Below are positions 47,837-56,787 of a DNA stretch of 64,000 bases, piece after piece. The stretch lies in the NCBI GenBank assembly GCA_963798445.1, contig CAWCTH010000011.1:864420-928419 (forward strand). Direction: 5' to 3'. The notes under the pieces are model-generated. The model was not told the DNA's origin. It did not search any database and saw only the letters and a list, made by a program, of their open reading frames with translations. How positions within the stretch are numbered: position 1 is the first letter of the stretch; each line of letters opens with the position of its first letter. The translations under genes were made by a program, and so were the position numbers. This stretch comes from DASXAI01 sp963798445. GTDB lineage: Bacteria; Actinomycetota; Acidimicrobiia; Acidimicrobiales; Ilumatobacteraceae.

Positions 47837-49006
47837 GTGACCCGCATGCGGTTCGGCATCTTCATGGCGCCATTCCATCCGGCCGGCGAGAACCCAACGT
47901 TGCTGATCGATCAGGACCTCAACCTGATCGAGCACCTCGACCGCCTCGGCTACGACGAGGCATGGATCGGCGAGCACCACTCCGCCGGCAGCGAGATCAT
48001 CGCGTCGCCCGAGATCTTCATCGCCGCCGCGCTCCAGCACACCCGCAGCATCCGCCTGGGCACCGGTGTGATCAGCGCCAGCTACCACAACCCGCTGTGG
48101 GTCGCCGAGCGTGCCGTACAGCTCGACCATCTGTCGAAGGGTCGCTTCATGCTGGGCCTCGGCCCGGGTGCGCTGCCCAGTGACGCCGCCATGATCGGCC
48201 TCGACATGCCTCACACGCGGGACCTGCTGGAGGACGCCGTCGACATCATCACCCGGCTGTTCACCAGTGAGGAGCCGGTCACCTTCAGCAACGACCGCTG
48301 GACGCTGGAGGACGCCCGGCTGCACCTGCGGCCCTACACCCACCCGCACCCGGAGATCGCCATCGCCGCCGTTGCGTCGCCCGCCGGGCCCCGGCTGGCC
48401 GGGCGCTACGGCCACGGCCTGCTGTCAGTCGGCGCCACCACCGCCGCCGGTTTCGATGTGCTGGCCCTGCACTGGGACGTCATGGAGGAACGGGCGGCCC
48501 ACTACGGCGTCAGTGTCGATCGCAACGCCTGGCGGCTGGTCGGTCTGATGCACCTCGCCGAGACGAGGCAGCAGGCCTACGCCGACGTGGCCCACGGCAT
48601 CGAGGACTGGTTCGACTACTTCCAGCACACTGCCGCCTTCCCCCAGATGGACGTCGGCACCGGCACGAACGTGAAGGAGTTCATCGACTTCATCAACGAG
48701 AGCGGCGTCGGCTGCATCGGGACGCCTGACGACGCCGCCGATCAGATCGACCGCCTCTGGAAGCAGTCCAACGGCGGCTTCGGCGCCTTCCTCCAACTCG
48801 CCCACGACTGGGCCGAGCCCGTCGCCAAGTGGCGCAGCTTCGATCTGTTCGCCCGCCACGTAGCCCCGCGGTTCCAGGGTCAGCACTCCTCGACCCGCGA
48901 CGCCAAGGCCCGGGCTCGCGCCGCCCGCCCGGCACTGGCCGAGAGCAACCTGAAGGCGGTCGAGATGGCCACCGCCAAGTACGAGGCGGAGAAGGCCGCC
49001 GGCTGA
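47837..49006 (+). CDS. LLM-class flavin-dependent oxidoreductase
   Basis: 389 aa from GTG 47837, after AAGGGAG; the open frame reaches 47795. Luciferase-like TIM barrel: MRFGIFMAPFHPAGENP, LGYDEAWIGEHHSAGSEI, LGTGVISASYHNPLWVAERA, then LSKGRFMLGLGPGALPSDA. These bacterial-luciferase-like monooxygenases use FMNH2 or F420H2. Members of this subgroup act on alkanes, terpenes or limonene-like ketones. A hairpin at 49046 ends the unit. Confidence 0.92.
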   Translation: MTRMRFGIFMAPFHPAGENPTLLIDQDLNLIEHLDRLGYDEAWIGEHHSAGSEIIASPEIFIAAALQHTRSIRLGTGVISASYHNPLWVAERAVQLDHLSKGRFMLGLGPGALPSDAAMIGLDMPHTRDLLEDAVDIITRLFTSEEPVTFSNDRWTLEDARLHLRPYTHPHPEIAIAAVASPAGPRLAGRYGHGLLSVGATTAAGFDVLALHWDVMEERAAHYGVSVDRNAWRLVGLMHLAETRQQAYADVAHGIEDWFDYFQHTAAFPQMDVGTGTNVKEFIDFINESGVGCIGTPDDAADQIDRLWKQSNGGFGAFLQLAHDWAEPVAKWRSFDLFARHVAPRFQGQHSSTRDAKARARAARPALAESNLKAVEMATAKYEAEKAAG

Positions 49007-49045
49007 CCAACTCGGGCTGAACGGCGCTTGACGACTGGTTGGAGG

Positions 49046-49069
49046 CTGGCTGACCGACGCGTCAGCCAG
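49046..49069 (+). terminator. terminator hairpin after the LLM gene
   Basis: Perfect 9-bp arms CTGGCTGAC / GTCAGCCAG with a 6-base loop, 40 bp after the stop at 49006. Confidence 0.65.
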
Positions 49070-49211
49070 TCGACAGCTCGGCCCCGCGTCGGTAGCGTCC
49101 CCCGCCCGATGGATGGCACCCAGACCGACGGCCGCAAGGGCATCGCCTACCTGCGCCAGCACCTCGCGCCCTGCCTGTTCGGCGAGGGGCTCGGTGTAGC
49201 GTCGCCCGGCC

Positions 49212-49805
49212 ATGGGGGTGCTCCGCTTCTCGTTCGGCACGATGGGCTCGGGCAAGAGCACCCTCGCCCTGCAGATCCATCACAACCTGATCAGTAGGGG
49301 CCTCATCGGGCTCCTGTGCACCCGGCTCGATCGGGAGGAAGCCCAGGTGTCGAGCCGGCTCGGGGTGAGCCGCGATGCCATCGAGGTCACGCCGTCGCTG
49401 GACTTCCGGGAGCTGGCCGACGAGGTCATCGGCCGCGAGGGCCGCCTCGACTTCCTGGTGTGCGACGAGGCCCAGTTCTTCACGCCGGCGCAGGTCGAGC
49501 AGCTCGCCGGCGTGGTGGACGGCCTGGACGTCGACGCCTACGCCTTCGGCCTGCTCACCGACTTCCGCGGGCGGCTGTTCCCCGGCACCACCCGCTTGCT
49601 GGAGCTGGCCGACGTGCGCCAGGAGCTGCAGGTCGAGGCCCGTTGCTGGTGCGGCGCCAGGGCGACGCAGAACGCCCGGCTGGTCGACGGCAAGCAGGTC
49701 TACGACGGCGACCTCGTCGTGCTCGGCGACATCAGAGGCGCCTCCGAGGTGTCCTACGAGCTGTTGTGCCGCCGTCATTGGCGCGAGGGACGGGCTGGAC
49801 CCTGA
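49212..49805 (+). CDS. tdk: thymidine kinase (type II)
   Basis: 197 aa. Walker A FSFGTMGSGKSTLALQ near residue 6, the Walker B/catalytic stretch LDFLVCDEAQFFTPAQVEQL near residue 77, and FGLLTDFRGRLFPG. The zinc-binding lasso has C-W-C in RCWCGARATQNARLV and another Cys near the C-terminus (LLCRRHW). It phosphorylates thymidine for salvage. No frdA-like or prfA neighbour is present. Confidence 0.95.
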   Translation: MGVLRFSFGTMGSGKSTLALQIHHNLISRGLIGLLCTRLDREEAQVSSRLGVSRDAIEVTPSLDFRELADEVIGREGRLDFLVCDEAQFFTPAQVEQLAGVVDGLDVDAYAFGLLTDFRGRLFPGTTRLLELADVRQELQVEARCWCGARATQNARLVDGKQVYDGDLVVLGDIRGASEVSYELLCRRHWREGRAGP

Positions 49806-49855
49806 CCGCCTCCGGCGGGCGTAGTCTCCCGGCGGGGTCGTGATGGGCGGTTGGG

Positions 49856-51511
49856 ATGAGGGGGTTGGCGATGGTGCTCTCGTATTCGCACGGTGCGTCG
49901 GCGGTGCCGCTGCTGGGTCAGACGATCGGTGAGAACCTGGCGGCGACAGCGGCTCGCTTCCCGGCTGCCGAGGCGCTCGTCGTGCGCCACCAAGGCGTGC
50001 GGCTCACCTACACCGAGTTGGTGGCCCAGGTGGACCGGGTGGCGCGCGGTCTGCTGTCGTTCGGTCTGGCCAAGGGTGACCGGGTGGGGATCTGGAGCCC
50101 GAACAACGCCGAGTGGGTGCTGGCCCAGTACGCCACCGCGTCCATCGGCGTGATCCTCGTCAACATCAACCCGGCCTACCGGACCCATGAGGTCGAGTAC
50201 GCGCTGCGCCAGTCGGGTTGCCGCATGCTGCTGGCCGCCACCGAGTTCAAGACGAGCGACTACGTGGCGATGGTGGGCGAGGTCCGCCCGAAGCTGGCCG
50301 ATCTGGAGACCGTCGTCTTCCTGGGCACGCCGGACTGGGATCAGCTCCTCGACCGCGCTGACACCGTCGCCGAATCGGCATTGGCCGAACGTGCCGCCGA
50401 GTTGAGCTTCGACGACGCCATCAACATCCAGTACACCAGCGGCACCACGGGCTTCCCGAAGGGGGCCACGCTCAGCCACCACAACATCTTGAACAACGGC
50501 TACTTCATCGGCGCCGGCTGCGGCTACACCGAGGTCGACCGGGTGTGCATCCCGGTGCCCTTCTACCACTGCTTCGGCATGGTGCTGGGCAACCTGGCGT
50601 GCACCGCTCATGGCGCGTGCATCGTGGTGCCGGCGCCGGCCTTCGATCCGGCGGCGTCGCTGGAGGCGGTCGAGGCCGAGCGCTGCACGAGCCTCTACGG
50701 CGTGCCCACCATGTTCATCGCCGAGCTGGCCCTGCCCGACTTCGATCGCTACGACCTCTCGTCGTTGCGGACCGGCATCATGGCGGGCTCGCCGTGCCCG
50801 GTCGAGGTGATGAAGCGCTGCATCAGCGACATGCACATGGAGGAAGTCACCATCTGCTACGGCATGACCGAGACGTCGCCGGTGTCGACGCAGACGCTCG
50901 TCGACGACCCCATCGACAAGCGTGTGGGAACGGTCGGTCGGGTCCATCCCCATGTCGAGGTCAAGGTGGTCGATGCGGCCACCGGGCTGGTCGTGGAACG
51001 GGGCGAGACGGGCGAGTTCTGCACGCGCGGCTACTCGGTGATGCTGGGCTACTGGAATGACGAGGAGAAGACGGCCGAGGCCATCGATCAGGCCGGCTGG
51101 ATGCACACCGGCGATCTGGCGGTGATGGACAGCGACGGCTACCTGAACATCGTGGGCCGCATCAAGGACATGATCATCCGCGGCGGTGAGAACGTGTACC
51201 CGCGCGAGATCGAGGAGTTCCTGTACGGCCATCCGGACATCGTCGACGTGCAGGTGATCGGGGTGCCCGACTTGCGCTATGGCGAGGAGATCATGGCGTG
51301 GGTCGTGCTGCGGGACGGGGCCCAGCTGGACGCCGAGGGTGTGCGCCAGTACTGCCAGGGTCGCATCGCCCACTTCAAGGTGCCCCGGTACGTGCACGTC
51401 ACCGCCGAGTTCCCCATGACGGTCACCGGCAAGGTGCAGAAGTTCAAGATGCGAGAGGTCGCCATCGAGCTGCTCGGCCTGCAAGACGCCGCCGGCGTGC
51501 AGACCGCATGA
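49856..51511 (+). CDS. fatty-acyl-CoA synthetase (AMP-binding)
   Basis: 551 aa. ANL-superfamily motifs: INIQYTSGTTGFPKGATLSH (P-loop) near residue 185, VTICYGMTETSPVSTQTL near residue 330, and GWMHTGDLAVMDSDGYLNIV near residue 412. GRIKDMIIRGGENVYPREIE follows, with the C-terminal Lys in MTVTGKVQKFKMRE. It activates a carboxylic acid with ATP to the acyl-CoA. Start at 49856 or the Met five codons later. It overlaps the glycosidase gene by 4 bp (ATGA). Confidence 0.95.
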   Translation: MRGLAMVLSYSHGASAVPLLGQTIGENLAATAARFPAAEALVVRHQGVRLTYTELVAQVDRVARGLLSFGLAKGDRVGIWSPNNAEWVLAQYATASIGVILVNINPAYRTHEVEYALRQSGCRMLLAATEFKTSDYVAMVGEVRPKLADLETVVFLGTPDWDQLLDRADTVAESALAERAAELSFDDAINIQYTSGTTGFPKGATLSHHNILNNGYFIGAGCGYTEVDRVCIPVPFYHCFGMVLGNLACTAHGACIVVPAPAFDPAASLEAVEAERCTSLYGVPTMFIAELALPDFDRYDLSSLRTGIMAGSPCPVEVMKRCISDMHMEEVTICYGMTETSPVSTQTLVDDPIDKRVGTVGRVHPHVEVKVVDAATGLVVERGETGEFCTRGYSVMLGYWNDEEKTAEAIDQAGWMHTGDLAVMDSDGYLNIVGRIKDMIIRGGENVYPREIEEFLYGHPDIVDVQVIGVPDLRYGEEIMAWVVLRDGAQLDAEGVRQYCQGRIAHFKVPRYVHVTAEFPMTVTGKVQKFKMREVAIELLGLQDAAGVQTA

Positions 51512-52716
51512 CTGGGTCCTTCCCGGCCGACTTCCAGTGGGGCACGGCCACCGCGGCGCACCAGATCGAGGGCGGCAACGTCAACAACGACTGGTGGCAA
51601 TGGGAGCACGCGCCCGACTCGGGCTGCGCCGAGCCGAGCGGCGACGCCTGTGACTCGTGGAACCGGTGGGCCGAGGACGTGGCGCTGTGCCGGGAGCTCG
51701 GCTTCGGGAGCTACCGCTTCTCGATCGAGTGGAGCCGGATCGAGCCCGAGGAGGGGGAGTGGTCGCGGGCCGCGCTGGACCACTACCGGCGGATCGGTGA
51801 GGCGTTGCTGGAGGCGGGCGTCGAACCGGTGGTCACCTTCCATCACTTCACCACCCCACGGTGGCTGGCGGCGCGGGGTGGGTGGGCGAAGGCCGGCGCG
51901 GTCGACGCCTTCGCCCGGTTCTGCGAGCGGGCGGCTCGTGCACTGGCGCCCGTGATGGGGCGCGCGTGCACCATCAACGAACCCAACATCGTCGCCCTCC
52001 ACGGCTACCAGACCGGCGTGTTCCCGCCCGGCCAGCGGGACCCGACCTTGCGGCGGCGCGTGGGCGAACACTTCTGCGAAGGGCACCGCAAGGCGGTCGA
52101 TGCCATCCGCACCGGCGCCGCCGGCGTGCCGGTGGGGCTCACCCTGTCGATGACCGACTACCAAGCGGTCGACGGCGGCGAGGCCAAGCGCGACCAGATC
52201 GTGCGTTCGATGGAGGACGTGTTCCTGGATGCCACCGAGGGCGACGACTTCCTGGGCGTGCAGACCTACACGCGTGAGCGCGTCGGGCCTCGGGGTCTGG
52301 CCGGCAACGAGGAGGGCGTGCCGGTGCTGCCCATGGGCTACGAGCACTGGCCCCAGGCGCTGGAGGCGTGCCTGCGCCGGGCCTGGGCCTACACCGAAGG
52401 CGAGATCCCGCTCCTCGTCACCGAGAACGGCATCGGCACCGACGACGACGATCAGCGCATCGACTACGTGGCGGCGTCGCTGGCGGGCGTGCTGCGGGCC
52501 ATCGCCGACGGCGTGGACGTGCGCGGCTACACGTACTGGAGCTTGCTGGACAACTTCGAGTGGGCGTTCGGGTACCGCCCCCGCTTCGGGCTGGTCGAGG
52601 TGGACCGGGCCACGTTCGGCCGCCAGCCGAAGCCGTCGGCGTTTTGGCTCTCGGAGGTGGTGCGGGCCAACGCCCTGCCCGTCGAGACCTTCTCGACCGG
52701 AACCCACGCTGAGTGA
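51508..52716 (+). CDS. family 1 glycoside hydrolase (beta-glucosidase-like)
   Basis: 402 aa from ATG 51508, sharing ATGA with the stop of the acyl-CoA synthetase. GH1 signs in order: FPADFQWGTATAAHQIEGG, YRFSIEWSRIEPEEGEWS, the acid/base Glu in ACTINEPNIVALHGY near residue 157, and the nucleophile Glu in IPLLVTENGIGTDD near residue 305. YWSLLDNFEWAFGYRPRFGL is near the end. Slightly short for the family (about 440-470 aa). No signal peptide, so it works in the cytoplasm. The coupling to an acyl-CoA synthetase is unusual. The last codons overlap intergenic repeat copy A. Confidence 0.94.
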   Translation: MTGSFPADFQWGTATAAHQIEGGNVNNDWWQWEHAPDSGCAEPSGDACDSWNRWAEDVALCRELGFGSYRFSIEWSRIEPEEGEWSRAALDHYRRIGEALLEAGVEPVVTFHHFTTPRWLAARGGWAKAGAVDAFARFCERAARALAPVMGRACTINEPNIVALHGYQTGVFPPGQRDPTLRRRVGEHFCEGHRKAVDAIRTGAAGVPVGLTLSMTDYQAVDGGEAKRDQIVRSMEDVFLDATEGDDFLGVQTYTRERVGPRGLAGNEEGVPVLPMGYEHWPQALEACLRRAWAYTEGEIPLLVTENGIGTDDDDQRIDYVAASLAGVLRAIADGVDVRGYTYWSLLDNFEWAFGYRPRFGLVEVDRATFGRQPKPSAFWLSEVVRANALPVETFSTGTHAE

Positions 52717-52836
52717 GCGGTTCTCGGTGCAGATCGGCTTCTCGGTGCAGAAGTGCAGCAAAATTGAGGCAGTTGCGCGCCGAGAAGCGGGGAGTGTCGC
52801 CGTCGCCGACCACGCACCGCGACGACGACCGATCGG
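52697..52836. repeat. intergenic repeat, copy A
   Basis: Inverted partner of 44946-45086. Here the end marked GGAACCCACGC overlaps the last seven codons and stop of the GH1 gene, so the repeat supplies its C-terminus. The remainder of the gap to 52951 shows no gene. Confidence 0.7.
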
Positions 52837-52951
52837 AGCACCCGATCGACGCCGGGCCCCACCGATCCCCGTCGCGATCACGGGCGACGCCGAGCAGCCA
52901 GCCTGGCCTCGTCATTCGGTGTGATGGCCCCTCGCGTGCGATCATGTCCGG

Positions 52952-53260
52952 ATGGAGCTGAAATCGGGATCTCGTTGGCGGAGCGCAGTGAGCGACACCG
53001 AGGTCATCGTGGTACGGGCCGCAACGACCCCGCACACGCTGGAATGTGGTGGTCATCCGATGGTGCCCCAGGGTGAGGAGCGCCCGGCCGGCCTCACGAT
53101 CGACCCGGCGTTCGCCGAAGCCACCGCCGTGGGCAAACGCTTTGCCGACGAGGAAAGTGGCCTGGAGGTGCTGGTCACCAAGGCCGGCGACGGCGCGCTG
53201 GCCATCGACGGGGTGGCACTGCCGATGAAGGGCGCCAAGCCGCTGCCGTCGTCGGACTGA
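52952..53260 (+). CDS. small hypothetical protein
   Basis: 102 aa: MELKSGSRWRSAVSDTEVIV, then RAATTPHTLECGGHPMVPQG, a helical middle and a C-terminal beta stretch TKAGDGALAIDGVALPMKGA. A single Cys in LECGGHPM. It looks like a compact beta protein of the kind annotated only as hypothetical in actinobacteria; I give it no function. It is convergent with the alpha/beta hydrolase at 53273. Confidence 0.7.
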   Translation: MELKSGSRWRSAVSDTEVIVVRAATTPHTLECGGHPMVPQGEERPAGLTIDPAFAEATAVGKRFADEESGLEVLVTKAGDGALAIDGVALPMKGAKPLPSSD

Positions 53261-53272
53261 CCCCGCGCCGTC

Positions 53273-54088
53273 TCAGGACGCATCGCTCGAGGCGGTGTCC
53301 TGGAAAAACGGCAGCCCGTCGAGAAAGCGGATGACGTCGTCGGCGAAGCGGTCGGGCGTCTCCTGGAACGGCACGTGGCCGATGTCGAAGTAGACCTGCA
53401 GCCCGCAGCGGCGGATCGCCTTCCAGGTGGCGAGGTGGTTGCGGAGCGGGACGTGGCTGTCGCGGTCGCCGCACACCAGCAAGGTCCGCACATCCAACGC
53501 CGCCAGCTGGTCGGCCACGGTGAAGTCGCGCATCGACACCGCCGCCCCCTCGATGTGCTCGGGCGTCGCCCGCTCGATCACGGCGACGAGAGCATCCAGC
53601 TCGGCCGCCGGCGGCGGGTGCCGGAACGCGGCACGGGCCAGGGCCACCTGTTCGTCGCGCGTCGGGTGGCTGAGGGAGCGGAACCGCTCAGGCGCGACGA
53701 AGTCGAGACCCGACGTCGACACCGGCGCAACCAGCACGAGGGCCCGGAACCGGCCCGGCGCCTCGAGGGCGGCCCGCAGCACCGTCCCGCCGCCCAGGCT
53801 GTGGCCGATGGCGACGGGTGCCTCCATGCCGAAGTGATCGCACACGGCCAGCAGGTCACGCCCGTACTGCCCGATGGAGCACCGTTTCCACGTCGTGGGC
53901 CGGGAGCTGGCCCCGCACCCGACGAGATCGAAGCGGGTGACCGTGAACCGATCGAGGTCGAGGCGCTCCAGGAAGGGACGCCAGGCGCTCACGTCGTTCT
54001 GGAAGCCGTGGACCAGCACCAGCTGGTCGGGCCCGGATCCCGTGCGCTCAACCGCGACGAGCTCGCCACGAATGGACACCTGTTCCAT
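53273..54088 (-). CDS. alpha/beta hydrolase
   Basis: 271 aa from ATG 54088 (MEQVSIRGELVAVERTGSGP). The frame is open far upstream (to 54964), but that part is antisense to the enoyl-CoA hydratase gene and not homologous. LVLVHGFQNDVSAWRPFLER is the oxyanion region, VAIGHSLGGGTVLRAALEA the nucleophile elbow (Ser), TLLVCGDRDSHVPLRNH holds the acid, and FDIGHVPFQETPDRFA the His. Sigma-regulator RsbQ-like and esterase-like members share this layout. The substrate is unknown. Confidence 0.9.
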   Translation of the reverse strand: MEQVSIRGELVAVERTGSGPDQLVLVHGFQNDVSAWRPFLERLDLDRFTVTRFDLVGCGASSRPTTWKRCSIGQYGRDLLAVCDHFGMEAPVAIGHSLGGGTVLRAALEAPGRFRALVLVAPVSTSGLDFVAPERFRSLSHPTRDEQVALARAAFRHPPPAAELDALVAVIERATPEHIEGAAVSMRDFTVADQLAALDVRTLLVCGDRDSHVPLRNHLATWKAIRRCGLQVYFDIGHVPFQETPDRFADDVIRFLDGLPFFQDTASSDAS

Positions 54089-54184
54089 GACGGCAACGTA
54101 GCGGCGCTCTCGACCCCCTGTGGTCGGCGGACCGGCCGTTAGGGTCTGCTCGACACGACCGAGCACCACCGTGAGGAGAGCACC

Positions 54185-54919
54185 GTGACCGATCTCGTCA
54201 CCAGGCACGACCAGGACGCCGTAGCCACACTCACCCTCCAGCGACCCGAGGTCCTCAACGCCTTGAGCCCGGCGCTGTTCGTGGAGCTGCGCGCCCACGT
54301 CGAGGCCATCGCCGCCGCCACCGACTCGGTGGCCGCCGTGGTGCTGCGCGGCGCCGGCCGGGCGTTCTCGGCGGGCAACGACCTGAAGGCCATCGAGACC
54401 GGCGACAGGGCGCCGTCGCCGCGCTACCAGCCCGAGACCCTGCAGGCCATCGAGGCGCTGCCCCAGCCGGTCATCGCCGCGGTGCACGGCTACTGCTACA
54501 CGGGTGCCCTCGAGCTGGCACTGGCGTGCGACTACATCATCGCCGCAGCATCGGCCCGCTTCGCTGACACCCACGGCAAGTGGGGCATGAGCCCGACGTG
54601 GGGCATGAGCCAGCGGTTGCCGCGCCGGGTCGGGATCGGGCGGGCCAAGGAGATGATGTTCACGGGGCGCATCGTGAGCGGGGCCGAGGCGGCGGCCATC
54701 GGCCTGGCCGTGCGGTGCGTGCCCGACGACGAGCTCGACGCCGCCATTGCCGAGTCGGCCGGCGCCATCGCCACCAACTCGTGGTTCACCAGTCGCACGG
54801 TGAAGCAGCTCACCAACCAGAGCCAGGAGCACTTTCTGCAGGACGGACTGGCGTACGAGGGCACCAACAGCCCCGGGGCCGGGCCCGACATGCGCGAGCG
54901 GCTGAGCGCCCGCAAGTAG
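54185..54919 (+). CDS. enoyl-CoA hydratase/isomerase family protein
   Basis: 244 aa from GTG 54185. Crotonase fold: LQRPEVLNALSPALFVELRA, the oxyanion-hole strand VLRGAGRAFSAGNDLKAIET near residue 57, and YCYTGALELALACDYIIAAA near residue 103. The position of the first catalytic Glu is occupied in GMSPTWGMSQRLPRRVGIG by non-acidic residues, so hydratase activity is not assured; isomerase, thioesterase or lyase activity is possible. It shares a 96-bp divergent promoter region with the alpha/beta hydrolase. Confidence 0.9.
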   Translation: MTDLVTRHDQDAVATLTLQRPEVLNALSPALFVELRAHVEAIAAATDSVAAVVLRGAGRAFSAGNDLKAIETGDRAPSPRYQPETLQAIEALPQPVIAAVHGYCYTGALELALACDYIIAAASARFADTHGKWGMSPTWGMSQRLPRRVGIGRAKEMMFTGRIVSGAEAAAIGLAVRCVPDDELDAAIAESAGAIATNSWFTSRTVKQLTNQSQEHFLQDGLAYEGTNSPGAGPDMRERLSARK

Positions 54920-54994
54920 CGGCGCGATGGGCGCCGACGGGCGCCGATCCATCGGAATCGGCACCTAGCGTGCCGTCGTGGCACGCTGCGGGCC

Positions 54995-55975
54995 ATGACC
55001 GAGTGGCGCCATGGCATCGAGCACGTGAACGGCATCCGCCTGCACTACGTGGAGGCGGGTGAGGGGCCGCTCGTGCTGCTGGTGCACGGCTTCCCCGAGT
55101 CGTGGTACTCGTACCGCCACCAGCTGCCGGTGCTAGCCGACGCCGGCTACCGCGCCGTCGCCATCGACGTGCGCGGCTACGGGCGGTCGTCGGCACCATC
55201 GCCGATCGAGGCCTACCGGATGGTGCAGATGGTGGCCGACAACGTCGCCTTGGTGAAGGCGCTCGGCGAGGAGCAAGCCGTCGTGGTGGGCCACGACTGG
55301 GGCGCGCCGATCGCGTGGAACTCGGCGCTGATCCGGCCCGACATCTTCCGCGCCGTGGCCGGGCTGTCGGTGCCCTTCGCCCCCGCCGGCGACACGCGAC
55401 CGTCCGACGCCTTCCGAGCCATGGGCGGCGCCGAGGAGTTCTACATCGAGTACTTCCAGCAGCCCGGCCGGGCCGAGGCCGAGCTGGAGGCCGACGTCCG
55501 CCAATGGTTGCTCGGCTTCTACTTCACCGCGTCCGGCGACGCGCCCCGCCCCGATCCGTCGGGCACCGTCGCCACCATCCCCCACGGCGCCAAGATGAAG
55601 GACCGCTTCGCCTACCCGTCGCCCATGCCCGACTGGCTGACCGAGGCCGACCTCGACGTCTACACGGCCGAGTTCGAGCACACCGGGTTCACCGGCGGGC
55701 TCAACCGCTACCGCAACGTCGACCGCGACTGGGAGGACCTGTCGGTGTTCCGCGGCCGGGCCATCGAGGTGCCGGCGCTGTTCGTCGGAGGCGACCGTGA
55801 CGGGCCGACGATCTGGGGCATGCCCTCGATCGAGCGCTTCCCCAAGACGCTGCCTCGCCTGCACCGCTCGATCATTTTGCCGGGTTGCGGCCACTGGACC
55901 CAGCAGGAGCGCCCGGCCGAGGTGAACGAGGCGCTGCTCGACTTCTTGAGCAGCGCCTCGCCACCGGTCGGGTAG
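54995..55975 (+). CDS. epoxide hydrolase-type alpha/beta hydrolase
   Basis: 326 aa. LLVHGFPESWYSYRHQLPVL (the HGxP motif), AIDVRGYGRSSAP, the nucleophile Asp in VVVGHDWGAPIAWNSALI, and the C-terminal His in LPGCGHWTQQERP. Lid tyrosines are likely in EEFYIEYFQQPG. This matches soluble epoxide hydrolases; haloalkane dehalogenases are related but have a different oxyanion residue. It should open epoxides to diols. It follows the crotonase gene by 75 bp. Confidence 0.93.
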   Translation: MTEWRHGIEHVNGIRLHYVEAGEGPLVLLVHGFPESWYSYRHQLPVLADAGYRAVAIDVRGYGRSSAPSPIEAYRMVQMVADNVALVKALGEEQAVVVGHDWGAPIAWNSALIRPDIFRAVAGLSVPFAPAGDTRPSDAFRAMGGAEEFYIEYFQQPGRAEAELEADVRQWLLGFYFTASGDAPRPDPSGTVATIPHGAKMKDRFAYPSPMPDWLTEADLDVYTAEFEHTGFTGGLNRYRNVDRDWEDLSVFRGRAIEVPALFVGGDRDGPTIWGMPSIERFPKTLPRLHRSIILPGCGHWTQQERPAEVNEALLDFLSSASPPVG

Positions 55976-56712
55976 TCGATGGCGGCTGGCGGTTGCTGAG
56001 CGATCGGGCGGCGATGCGCCGGTCGATGTCGTCGGCCAGATCGCGCAATGCCGTCGGGCAGTCGCCCGGAAGGTCGGGCCCGTGCATGAGCGCCAGCGTG
56101 GCGACGTCGAGGTCGGCGAGCTCGGCGGATCTTGGCGCCGCTGTCGGGGGCCAGCGAGTAGGCGGAGAAGATGTCCTCGGCGGCGCTGGCCGGTCCCACG
56201 ATGTCGCCGGTGGTCGTCGGCGAGAAGGCTCCGGTCTGGGTGAAGAGATCGCCGCACAGAAGCGTGCGGGTCGTCTCGTCGTAGAGCACACCGGCTTCCC
56301 AGCCGTGAGGTACATGCGGCGTGTAGATCCACCGCAGACGGTGGCCGCCGATGTCGAGCACCTCACCGTCTCCGAGCGGCTGGGGCGGCCGGTCGGCGAG
56401 GTCGTTGAGCTGCACCATGCAGCCGATGGCACTGTGGGCGACGGTGGCGCCTGTGGTGCGAGCTCATCCAGTCGTTCATGGAGCCGCATTCGTCGGCCTC
56501 GACATGGCCGAAGGTGATCCATCGCAACGAATCGGGGGCCACGATGCGACCGACGGCGGCCGACACGAGCGGGAACATCTGGCGGGGGCCGGTGTGGAAC
56601 AGGAGCGGCTCGTCGCCGGCGACGAGGAACTGGTTGAAGCAGAAGTCGGCCTCGGCCACGTAGTTGGGAGCTGGTAGGTGTCTTGGGCGATTTCCGTGAC
56701 GCGTGTTTCCAT
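55976..56712 (-). pseudogene. MBL-fold metallo-hydrolase with about four frameshifts
   Basis: One metallo-beta-lactamase-fold protein is spread over three frames. METRVTEIAQDTYQLPT starts at ATG 56712. AEADFCFNQFLVAGDEPLLF to ITFGHVEADECGSMNDWM (with the H-x-E-x-D metal motif) comes next, then ERLDELAPQA. LADRPPQPLGDGEVLDIGGH, TPHVPHGWEAGVLYDETTRT and LLCGDLFTQTG follow, and finally DLDVATLALMHGPDLPGDCP to DDIDRRIAARS. Slips lie near 56660, 56465, 56445 and 56130. No stop follows the last piece before the epoxide hydrolase gene, so the 3' boundary is approximate. Confidence 0.75.
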
Positions 56713-56787
56713 CGGAAGGAAACCTCCTGGGTGAGCGGGCCGGCCCTCATGGCACGGCCCGACATGTCTTGTCCCGGCGCCGAGTGG

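Noticed and set aside
53273..54964. 563-codon form of the alpha/beta hydrolase
   Set aside because: The N-terminal ~290 codons are antisense to the enoyl-CoA hydratase; homology starts at ATG 54088.
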